This document shows positions 33,566 through 40,612 of a DNA stretch of 40,612 bases, one piece after another (position 1 is the first letter of the stretch; each line of letters opens with the position of its first letter). A program made the translations under genes and the position numbers. Source of the DNA: Gemmatimonadota bacterium (GTDB lineage Bacteria; Latescibacterota; UBA2968). The stretch is from NCBI GenBank assembly GCA_009838845.1, contig VXRD01000165.1, forward strand, positions 1 through 40,612, written 5' to 3'. Under the pieces are notes generated by a model, which saw only the letters and a list, made by a program, of their open reading frames with translations, did no database searches and had not been told where the DNA came from.

Positions 33566-34804
33566 ATGCGAGTCGAAATCAACAAACACGCCCTGGATCG
33601 CGTGCCGATCTCGATCATTTTTGATGACTCGACTGTACTGGTAAATCTGAACTATTTTTTCATGCGAGACCGCCAGGCTGTAGATGGCACAGATTATCGC
33701 TGGGAAGATGTACCTGTGGTACATCCGGAATCGTTCACGCGCGAATTTGCCGAGTTCTGCTTGGAAAACGATGTAAAAGGCAAATTCAGTGTGGTCCCAT
33801 GCCCCGCTGCGATTGGGCGAATAGACCATGGACTCCCCCTGTTCTCCAAAGCGCAGCAAGAAAGCTGGTTGGCGATGTGTCGTGAACTGATTATGCCCAA
33901 CTACGACATCACCCCGGAAATGATCACACACACCTTTGTGGTAGATCTGGAAACATTGCAACCTGTTGATCCAAACTTGTGGGAACAATGGGGATGGAAC
34001 AATCTGCCAACCGACGAAGAAGAGCGGGTAACAAATTATATCGCGCTGGCGTGTGAGATCTTGCACAATGTGGGCCTGACACCTGCAGGTGTCACAAGCC
34101 CGGGAGGATTTGGCAATCCAATAGACTTTTATGCAAAATGTGCAGAAAACGCCGTGCGAAGCGTAACGGGCAATCCAACACCGTATCTATTTAAGCGCGT
34201 ATCGTCCAGTGGTCCGGTAGATTGCCCGGTGTGGTATCCCAAACCCGAACGCGGCGAAGCAATGGGTGAAGTAATCGCAGCGACGGGTGACCGCACGGGA
34301 TCGTGGACCGGATATGGCGAAGTAGATGTAGATTATTACATCTCATCGGATCTTCAAGGTGGGCGTTTGCCCGAAGTCATCGACGCGGGCGACCCTGCCG
34401 TGATGATCAGCCACTGGCAGGGATTTTACGGAATTCACAATGAAGACCGCCGCGGGTTTCGGGCATTTCAGACCATTGTGCGGCGGCTCAAAGAACGCGA
34501 CCCCAATGGCGAGCAATCGCAATGGCGCAAATGCAGTGAAATTACCAATTATGCAATCGCGCGCGAAATGGCTGATGTAAAGGTAGAAGAACAAATAATA
34601 ACACTCGATTTGCCCGTACAGGTGCCCGAATTCACATTGCGATTGCGCGATATAACAGTTGCAGGCGTAAAAATAAACGACAAACCCCTGACACCCGCGC
34701 TGACGAAAGCGGCCTTTCGAAATGGCACATTTTATCGAGATGGCGATATAACACTGGTAGCTTTCACGCCCGAAGACCGAAATGTCAGGATTGAAATAGA
34801 ATAA
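33566..34804 (+). CDS. uncharacterised protein, possibly polysaccharide-deacetylase-like
   Basis: I do not recognise a named family with certainty. The 412-residue product has VPISIIFDDSTVLVN near residue 15, which resembles the metal-binding FDD motif of NodB-type deacetylases. A barrel-like N-terminal region with conserved-looking ITHTFVVD, LTPAGVTSPGGFGNP and MISHWQGFYGIHN stretches follows, the last suggestive of His metal ligands. A small C-terminal beta domain (about 340-412) ends it. No signal peptide is visible. TGGAG lies seven bases before ATG 33566, so the longer frame from 33491 is rejected. It is 12 bases from the transporter gene and so cotranscribed. A hydrolase or deacetylase acting on an imported saccharide is a guess. 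Confidence 0.55.
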   Translation: MRVEINKHALDRVPISIIFDDSTVLVNLNYFFMRDRQAVDGTDYRWEDVPVVHPESFTREFAEFCLENDVKGKFSVVPCPAAIGRIDHGLPLFSKAQQESWLAMCRELIMPNYDITPEMITHTFVVDLETLQPVDPNLWEQWGWNNLPTDEEERVTNYIALACEILHNVGLTPAGVTSPGGFGNPIDFYAKCAENAVRSVTGNPTPYLFKRVSSSGPVDCPVWYPKPERGEAMGEVIAATGDRTGSWTGYGEVDVDYYISSDLQGGRLPEVIDAGDPAVMISHWQGFYGIHNEDRRGFRAFQTIVRRLKERDPNGEQSQWRKCSEITNYAIAREMADVKVEEQIITLDLPVQVPEFTLRLRDITVAGVKINDKPLTPALTKAAFRNGTFYRDGDITLVAFTPEDRNVRIEIE

Positions 34805-34816
34805 CGGAAAAAAAGA

Positions 34817-36892
34817 ATGACAAACGCAAAACTCAAACGGGAAATCGGCTTACTCGGCGTCTATGCCATAGCAACGGGCACGACCTTGAGCGCGGGATTC
34901 TTTTTATTGCCAGGACTGGCTGCCGAACAGGCGGGTGCGGCCATCGTACTGGCCTATATCGTCGCCGCTACGCCACTCGTACCCGCGATGTTCAGCATTA
35001 TTGAACTGGCAACCGCCATGCCCCGCGCGGGTGGCGTGTATTATTTTTTGGACCGATCACTCGGACCGTGGATGGGCACGCTTGGAGGCATTGGCACCTG
35101 GCTGGCACTCGTATTAAAAGTATCATTCGCACTCGTGGGCATGGGAGCGTACATTGCGCTTTATATACCCGAGTTGCCAATGACCCCCGTGGCTGTCGCA
35201 ATTGCGGTTGGACTGGGCATACTGAATCTATTGGGCGCGCAGAAAAGCGGTGGATTTCAGATGGCACTGGTACTGGGTTTGTTGATGATCCTGGGGATAT
35301 TTATCGGAGGAGGCGTACCCAATATTGAACAGGCGCGATTGACCGCCATATTCGAGGCAGATGTCCAGACGATTTTATCCACAGCGGGCCTGGTCTATAT
35401 CAGTTATGTCGGCGTGACAACCGTAGCGAGTTTATCAGAAGAAGTAAAACATCCCGAGCGCAATTTGCCTCTGGGCCTCATCTTCTCATTGATCACAGCC
35501 GTTCTGGTCTATGCTCTCGGCACGGGCGTCATGGTCGGTGTATTGCCGCTCGAGCAACTGGTGGGAGATTTAACGCCCGCTGCCTCAGCAGCCAAAGCCG
35601 TATTTGGCGATTGGGGCGCGATGATCATCTCCCTGGCAGCCCTCCTCGCCTTTACATCGGTTGCCAATGCCGGAATGCTTTCGGCTTCTCGCTTTCCTCT
35701 GGCAATGAGCCGAGACCACATGATGCCGAGACTTTTTCAGCATTTAAATACAAGAGGCGCACCCGTTCAAGGGGTATTGGTTACCATGGGCGTAATTGTT
35801 TTAATCCTCATCTTTCTCGACCCAACCAAAATTGCCAAATTGGCCAGTGCGTTTCAATTATTGATGTTCGCGCTGGTATGCCTGGCGGTAATTGTCATGC
35901 GCGAAAGCGGATTGGCTTCCTACGACTCGGGATATCACTCACCACTGTACCCGTGGATGCAGTTATTCGGCATGTTAGCGTCGTGTACCTTGATTGTCCA
36001 GATGGGCTGGTTACCATCCCTATTTTCTGTCGCGCTGATCCTGCTGGGAACGATTTGGTACTTTAAATTTGCCCGGGACAAGGTCAACCGAGACGGCGCA
36101 ATTTACCACATGTTTGAACGCTGGGGACAAAGGCGACACACCGGCCTGGATGTCGAACTGCGGAGTATCCTGAAGGAAAAGGGATTGCGCGACGAAGATC
36201 CCTTCGAAGAGATCGCAGCGCGAAGTCTGGTCATCGATCTGGATCGCCCGGCCGAATTTGAGGATATAGTCCGACAGGTATCGAAATGGTTATCGGATCG
36301 CGTACCACACACCGTAGATGAAATCGAGAAACAATTGCTGGACCGCACGCATATTGGATCGACACCCGTGACACACGGCGTGGGATTGCCACATTTGAGA
36401 ATTGATGGCATTGAACACTGCGAAATGGTCCTCGTGCGATCACTGCCGGGTATTCACATCCAATTTACAGATCCACTGACCGAGCACGAAGTAGAAGCGC
36501 AGCTAACCGCGCTCTTTTTCTTATTCAGCCCAGAACACGACCCGTCACAGCACCTGCGTATCCTGGCACAAATCGCGCGGCGCGCAGACGATGAAAACTT
36601 CTTGCGCGAATGGCACTCTGCCAGCGATGAAGTCGAGTTAAAAGAAGTCCTGTTGCGCGACGAAGCCTTTTTATTATTGACATTGCGCCGCGATCGCGCA
36701 ACCGCCGACCTCATTGGCCGCGCCCTGATCGAGACAGATTTTCCAGAAGGCTGTCTCGTGGCAATGTTGCGGCGTGGCGGGCGCATGGTGATTCCCCGCG
36801 GCAATACCGTACTGCAAGAAAATGATCGATTGACAATTTTGGGAAATAATGAAGGCTTGCGCAACCTTGAAGCGCGATTTGGCGGGCGGTGA
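34817..36892 (+). CDS. APC-family permease with C-terminal PTS EIIA and TrkA_C domains
   Basis: The 691-residue protein joins three parts. Residues 1 to about 430 form an amino acid-polyamine-organocation permease of about 12 TM helices, with GVYAIATGTTLSAGFFLLPGL near the start and MPRAGGVYYF in TM2-3. Residues about 465-610 form a PTS EIIA type 2 domain with candidate phosphohistidine His526 in GVGLPHLR. Residues about 615-691 resemble TrkA_C (RCK_C), with LIGRALIETDFPEGCLVAMLRRGGRMVIP. The cytoplasmic part suggests transport of an amino acid or similar solute tuned by PTS phosphorylation and a bound ligand. The start follows the upstream stop by 12 bases with GGAAAAAAAG ahead of it, a weak ribosome site. 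Confidence 0.85.
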   Translation: MTNAKLKREIGLLGVYAIATGTTLSAGFFLLPGLAAEQAGAAIVLAYIVAATPLVPAMFSIIELATAMPRAGGVYYFLDRSLGPWMGTLGGIGTWLALVLKVSFALVGMGAYIALYIPELPMTPVAVAIAVGLGILNLLGAQKSGGFQMALVLGLLMILGIFIGGGVPNIEQARLTAIFEADVQTILSTAGLVYISYVGVTTVASLSEEVKHPERNLPLGLIFSLITAVLVYALGTGVMVGVLPLEQLVGDLTPAASAAKAVFGDWGAMIISLAALLAFTSVANAGMLSASRFPLAMSRDHMMPRLFQHLNTRGAPVQGVLVTMGVIVLILIFLDPTKIAKLASAFQLLMFALVCLAVIVMRESGLASYDSGYHSPLYPWMQLFGMLASCTLIVQMGWLPSLFSVALILLGTIWYFKFARDKVNRDGAIYHMFERWGQRRHTGLDVELRSILKEKGLRDEDPFEEIAARSLVIDLDRPAEFEDIVRQVSKWLSDRVPHTVDEIEKQLLDRTHIGSTPVTHGVGLPHLRIDGIEHCEMVLVRSLPGIHIQFTDPLTEHEVEAQLTALFFLFSPEHDPSQHLRILAQIARRADDENFLREWHSASDEVELKEVLLRDEAFLLLTLRRDRATADLIGRALIETDFPEGCLVAMLRRGGRMVIPRGNTVLQENDRLTILGNNEGLRNLEARFGGR

Positions 36893-36907
36893 GTCCCTGC
36901 AACGAGA

Positions 36908-38452
36908 TCACCCGTAGAGACGACCAACAGTCTCTGGGTGTTTGCGAGCCTCGCGCATGAGGCGATTGCCCCATGTTGTGGGATATTTGCCCGTGACGCA
37001 CCCCAGACACAGGGTATCTGTTTCACACCCAATACTGGAACCCAGATCGGGAACATCGAGGTACCTCAGGCTATCGACATCAAGATCGATAGCCATTTTT
37101 TTTAGCGTTTGTGTGCTGGGCAAACCGCGGTATCGCACCGGAACGTGTTCGGGGGCAAAGAGTTCGTCCAAGGTCGTCATATCAATGCCGTAAAAACACG
37201 GCGCAACAATGGGCGGACAGGCCACGCGCACGTGCACTTCGGTCGCGCCGCCGATATCGCGCACCTGATGGGCAAGGGTGCGAAGCGTGAGGGAGCGCAC
37301 AATAGAATCTTCCACGAGGAAAACGCGCTTGCCCGATAAAACAGAAGCCAATGACGTGTATTTGCTCTTGGCACTCTGCGAGCGAGTGGTTTTGGGCTGG
37401 ATAAAAGTGCGCCCCACATAGCGATTGCGAATCACACCTTCCATACAGGGCATATTCAGGTGGTGGGCATAGGCATCGGCTGCTGCTTTGGCCGTATCGG
37501 GAACGGGCACAACCACACATGAATCGTCAATTTTCTGGCTTTCTTTCTCGGCCAAAATACGACCGGCCTCAGCGCGAGAAGTATAGACGCTGAGGCCATC
37601 AATTTCACTGGCAACATTGGAAAAATAGACCCATTCAAAAAAGCAACGAGCTGTTTTTTTCGGTTCCGTATAGCGCGCAACGCGCAAGTCACCATTTTCG
37701 ACAATCACCATTTCGCCGGGTTCGAGCCATTTTATATCGTTAAAACCGAGGTTAGAAAGAGCCGTTGATTCATTGGCTGCGGCAAAGAGATGGCCTTTCA
37801 CCCCCCAGCACATGGGATGCAAACCGAGCGGATCGCGCGAGACGAACATGCGCCCCGAGGCATCGAGAAAAGCGATATTATAAGCACCGTCAAAATCGCG
37901 GGAAAGCGAGCGCATCACATCGGCCAGATCGGGTGGGTTTTCACCTTTCAATCGATACGCCAGGGTGTGCATGATAATTTCGGTATCGATATTGAGGGTA
38001 AAGTGATACCCCTGCTTGGACAACAGGCGTTCGCGCAACAGCGTGTAATTGGCCAGATTGCCATTAAAAGCCAGACTAAACCATTTCCAAATACGCCCGT
38101 GCTGCCGTTCAAAGGGCTGTGCATAGCCCACATCGTCTTCGCCACTGGTGGCATAGCGCGTATGTCCAATCGCAGCAATCCCTGCATATTGGTTGATAAT
38201 AGACTGGAATTTACCGGGATGCGACATGCGGAAGGCTTCGGTAACACCACCCAGATCTTTAAACGTGCGCAACAGGTGATCGCGATTGGGGTGATAGGCG
38301 CAATACCCCGCGGCGAGTTGTCCCCTGTTTTGGAGGTCGAGCAACATACTCGGCATAAGTGCTGCAACATTTTCAAAATCATCGGCACCGCTGTTTCTCT
38401 TGAGCCAGTAAAGGGCTGCCACGCCGCATTCGTGGCCAATATCTTCGCTCAT
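36908..38452 (-). CDS. purF: amidophosphoribosyltransferase (PurF) family, divergent PRPP loop
   Basis: PurF makes phosphoribosylamine from PRPP and glutamine, the first step of purine synthesis. The 514-residue protein has Cys9 after a short propeptide (MSEDIGHE-CGVAALY), the usual N-terminal nucleophile, then GHTRYATSG and NGNLAN. Four iron-sulfur cysteines of the Bacillus type are visible: ARCFFEW, APCFYGID and CLGC. The PRPP loop reads VEDSIVRSLTLR where the family normally has VDDSIVRGTT, so the first Asp and the GTT are altered. It may still be the true PurF or a paralogue with another role. GGAGA precedes the ATG. It follows aroB by nine bases. Confidence 0.85.
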   Translation of the reverse strand: MSEDIGHECGVAALYWLKRNSGADDFENVAALMPSMLLDLQNRGQLAAGYCAYHPNRDHLLRTFKDLGGVTEAFRMSHPGKFQSIINQYAGIAAIGHTRYATSGEDDVGYAQPFERQHGRIWKWFSLAFNGNLANYTLLRERLLSKQGYHFTLNIDTEIIMHTLAYRLKGENPPDLADVMRSLSRDFDGAYNIAFLDASGRMFVSRDPLGLHPMCWGVKGHLFAAANESTALSNLGFNDIKWLEPGEMVIVENGDLRVARYTEPKKTARCFFEWVYFSNVASEIDGLSVYTSRAEAGRILAEKESQKIDDSCVVVPVPDTAKAAADAYAHHLNMPCMEGVIRNRYVGRTFIQPKTTRSQSAKSKYTSLASVLSGKRVFLVEDSIVRSLTLRTLAHQVRDIGGATEVHVRVACPPIVAPCFYGIDMTTLDELFAPEHVPVRYRGLPSTQTLKKMAIDLDVDSLRYLDVPDLGSSIGCETDTLCLGCVTGKYPTTWGNRLMREARKHPETVGRLYG

Positions 38453-38461
38453 AAAAATCTC

Positions 38462-39565
38462 CTATCCCAATGCCTGATTCTGCATATAATGAATCCCAGC
38501 AACGATTTCTTCGCGCGTCACATCATCTCGTGGCACAATTTTCCCAATCCGCTCGGGCAATACAAAGCGGATGACACCGTCCCGCGCTTTCTTATCGCTT
38601 GCCATTCGCGCCAACACCTCATCGACCTTCAAATCGGGCACACCCCTGGGAATGCCCAAACGGGCAATAAGTGCATTTTGTCGCTCAAACGCATCTTGCG
38701 ACCACATCCCCTTTTGCACAGCAATATACCCTGCAGCCAGCATCCCCAAACACACCGCCTCGCCGTGTTTGTAATAATCGTAATGCGTCACCACTTCCAG
38801 GGCGTGTCCCACCGTATGGCCGTAATTCAAAATTTCGCGCAAGCCCTTCTCGGTTTCATCGGCGGCCACAACACCCGCCTTGATGCGACACTGTTGGGCA
38901 ACGAGCCAATTGATCTGATCCGCAGGCAGGCTTAAATTTACCGCACCCTCAATACAATCTTCCAAAAACGCCACCAGACCGAGATCGCGTATAATCCCGT
39001 GCTTGACCACCTCTGCCATACCTGCTCGCACTTCGCGTTTGGGCAAAGTATCAAGTGTAGCCGTATCGATCAACACCAACTTTGGCTGGTGAAAAGCACC
39101 GATCATGTTCTTTCCCAAAACGTGATCAACAGCTGTTTTGCCTCCCACACTGGCATCGACCTGCGCTTCCAGTGTCGTGGGCACCTGCACAAAATCGACC
39201 CCCCTTAAATACGTCGCAGCGACAAAACCAGCCATATCGCCGACCACACCACCGCCCAATGTCACAATACAGGATTTCCGATCCATTCCCGCCGCGATCA
39301 AATCGCCATAGATCTGCGAGGCCGTCTCGAGCGTCTTGTATTGCTCCCCATCGGGCACAGTTACGACCACAACCTTCACACCGGCACGCACGAGACTCTG
39401 CTGAACCGTATCGAGATAGAGCGCGGCAACCGTCGGATTGGTCACAATTGCCGCTGTTTCTCCCAACCCGCGTTCCGCATACAAATCCCCCAAATCGCGC
39501 AAACAATTGCGACCGATTAAAATATCGTAACTTCGATCAGCTAAATCAACCGTCACTATTTCCAT
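38462..39565 (-). CDS. aroB: 3-dehydroquinate synthase
   Basis: AroB converts DAHP to 3-dehydroquinate, the second step of the shikimate pathway, using NAD and a divalent metal. The 367-residue protein has DGEQYKTLETA, the NAD-binding GGGVVGDMAGF, the segment QVPTTLEAQVDASVGGKTAV (the family form has LLAQ, here LEAQ), AEVVKHG and the zinc-site NYGHTVGHALE followed by HGEAVCLGM. Two starts overlap the aroK stop: TTG at 39571 and ATG at 39565; the ATG is two bases after the TGA and is preferred. It lies in the argS-aroK-aroB-purF operon, giving aromatic and purine enzymes a common transcript. Confidence 0.95.
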   Translation of the reverse strand: MEIVTVDLADRSYDILIGRNCLRDLGDLYAERGLGETAAIVTNPTVAALYLDTVQQSLVRAGVKVVVVTVPDGEQYKTLETASQIYGDLIAAGMDRKSCIVTLGGGVVGDMAGFVAATYLRGVDFVQVPTTLEAQVDASVGGKTAVDHVLGKNMIGAFHQPKLVLIDTATLDTLPKREVRAGMAEVVKHGIIRDLGLVAFLEDCIEGAVNLSLPADQINWLVAQQCRIKAGVVAADETEKGLREILNYGHTVGHALEVVTHYDYYKHGEAVCLGMLAAGYIAVQKGMWSQDAFERQNALIARLGIPRGVPDLKVDEVLARMASDKKARDGVIRFVLPERIGKIVPRDDVTREEIVAGIHYMQNQALG

Positions 39566-39567
39566 TG

Positions 39568-40116
39568 TCAATCCCGATCCAGAACGCGCTGTAATTCAAT
39601 AAGAGCTGTCTCTGCTGTGTCTTCGGGCGTGTGATCATTTGTCGAGGTTGCAAACGCATCTGCACGCGCATAAAAACGCTCTCGCTCTGCCATCATCACC
39701 TCAATTTTATTTTTCAAACCCTCGTCATCCAGCCCGGCCAGCAAGGGCCTTTCATCGCGCTTGCGACTGACCCGTTCAAAAATCGTATCGACAGAAGCGC
39801 GGAAACAAAGACATACACCTGTCTCGCGAATAACCGCCCAATTCCGCTCCTGCGTAATGGCACCACCCCCGAGCGACACGACCACATTGCTCATCTTCGA
39901 TGCCACGACAACCGCCTGGTGTTCCAACTGGCGAAATGCGGTCTCACCGTCTTGTTCAAAAATCTCGGGAATAGTTTTCCCAGCAGCATCGACCAGCAAT
40001 TCATCTGTATCGACAAAGGTCCGCTTCAACCACCCGGCCAAAATGCGCCCAACTCTGGTTTTCCCAGTAGCCATAAAACCGGTGAGAAATATGGGTTTAT
40101 CAGGTAGATCAAACAC
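39568..40116 (-). CDS. aroK: shikimate kinase
   Basis: AroK phosphorylates shikimate at the 3-OH using ATP. The 182-residue protein shows the Walker A GFMATGKT (residues 13-20), the shikimate-binding DTDELL and FRQLE, GGGA before the lid, and the lid arginine in DERPLLAG. Length fits the family (about 170-180). It overlaps or abuts aroB, with which it is translationally coupled, and starts 22 bases after the argS stop. In many bacteria aroK and aroB are likewise neighbours. Confidence 0.95.
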   Translation of the reverse strand: MFDLPDKPIFLTGFMATGKTRVGRILAGWLKRTFVDTDELLVDAAGKTIPEIFEQDGETAFRQLEHQAVVVASKMSNVVVSLGGGAITQERNWAVIRETGVCLCFRASVDTIFERVSRKRDERPLLAGLDDEGLKNKIEVMMAERERFYARADAFATSTNDHTPEDTAETALIELQRVLDRD

Positions 40117-40138
40117 AGCGCTCTTCCACTATACGGTA

Positions 40139-40612
40139 TCACATCTGTTCTGGCGTTTTCATCCCCAGCAAAGTTAGGCCCGATGCCAGCACCGTCTTAA
40201 TCGCATAGACCAGTGCAACGCGGGCAGCCGTCAAATCCGCTTGTTCAGAAATAACCTGATGGGCATTGTAAAACCGATTGGCGACCGTACACAATTCAAT
40301 CATAAGCGTTGTCACGACAGAAGGTTCGTATTCGTCCGCAGCCTTTTGAATCTGCCCTGGAAATCGCGCAAGACACTTGACGACCTCAATGGCTTCTGGC
40401 TCATTTAACAATGCGAAGTCGATATCCCGCGGCGGCAAAGTGCCGTCATAACGCCGCAACACACTGCAATATCGCGCGTGGGTATATTGCAGATAGGGAC
40501 CGGTCTCGCCGTTGAAATTCAGAACCTCGTCCCAATCAAACACAATATCGCGCGTCCGTTTGGAATCCAGATCCGCAAAAATAATCGCACCAATGCCCAC
40601 ATCTCTGTATAT
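40139..40612 (-). CDS. argS: arginyl-tRNA synthetase, C-terminal part (truncated by window edge)
   Basis: Only the last 157 codons lie in the window; the gene continues past 40612. The visible part begins IYRDVGIG and has FADLDSKRTRDIVFDW, ETGPYLQYTHAR (end of the catalytic domain) and a helical anticodon-binding (DALR) domain with YNAHQV and ending LLGMKTPEQM. This is characteristic of class I ArgS, which charges tRNA-Arg. It is the most upstream visible gene of the argS-aroK-aroB-purF operon. Confidence 0.93.
   Translation of the reverse strand: MYRDVGIGAIIFADLDSKRTRDIVFDWDEVLNFNGETGPYLQYTHARYCSVLRRYDGTLPPRDIDFALLNEPEAIEVVKCLARFPGQIQKAADEYEPSVVTTLMIELCTVANRFYNAHQVISEQADLTAARVALVYAIKTVLASGLTLLGMKTPEQM

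Noticed and set aside
37705-37720. GGTTCGAGCC, a tRNA T-arm-like string
   Set aside because: No cloverleaf can be drawn around it and it lies within the purF coding sequence.
37790-38935. 381-codon + strand frame across purF and aroB
   Set aside because: Spans two genes on the opposite strand with family motifs; no domain is seen in it.

Overview
The window is a dense bacterial chromosome segment of about 37 genes on both strands. It carries an ordinary housekeeping core (glnB-glnE, glgB, argS-aroK-aroB-purF) mixed with genes typical of uncultured marine or soil heterotrophs in the Latescibacterota/Poribacteria/Planctomycetes range: phytanoyl-CoA-type dioxygenases, a sulfatase, a LarA-like protein, a sodium:solute symporter, a secreted GH51-like glycosidase, a mannonate dehydratase-like protein and a large FtsX-type permease. 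Most genes use C-ending codons and good AGGAGG-type ribosome sites. The phylum guess comes from gene content only and is weak.

Layout. 1-3600 (+): AT-rich leader, alpha/beta hydrolase, a DUF362 protein whose 5' part is cut off by an in-frame TAA, and a phosphotransferase-fold protein. 3610-7086 (-): glnB-glnE, ending in a clear intrinsic terminator. 7108-8112 (+): promoter, cupin, HAD phosphatase. 8087-9860 (-): lutC-like LUD protein and class I aminotransferase. 10106-12985 (+): dihydrodipicolinate-reductase-like dehydrogenase and glgB. 13050-15476 (-): orphan ABC permease with terminator. 15611-24830 (+): LarA-like protein, a structured leader, PhyH, sulfatase, a two-gene ATPase/TOPRIM module, SSS symporter, GH51-like glycosidase, a previously unmarked 39-residue membrane protein, and a GNAT acetyltransferase.

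24835-33380 (-) looks like one long catabolic operon reading uxuA-like, D-cysteine-desulfhydrase-like, nucleobase permease with a degenerate RsbW-like tail, an octamer-repeat patch, pncC, degT, hpaI-like, beta-helix protein and phyH. It diverges from a + strand pair (uncharacterised deacetylase-like protein and an APC-EIIA-TrkA_C transporter) across 185 bases holding back-to-back candidate promoters. 36908-40612 (-) is argS (partial)-aroK-aroB-purF.

Functionally, the accessory blocks point to uptake and cleavage of plant or algal carbohydrates and small organic acids: a secreted glycosidase, symporter, cytoplasmic sulfatase, 2-oxoglutarate dioxygenases, sugar-acid dehydratase and keto-acid aldolase. 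The best candidate for a poorly described system is the AAA ATPase plus DUF3226/TOPRIM pair at 19191-21054. It has its own promoter and codon use unlike its neighbours, and resembles a split OLD/PARIS-type defence module. Second is the permease fused to an RsbW-like domain that lacks its ATP-binding residues.
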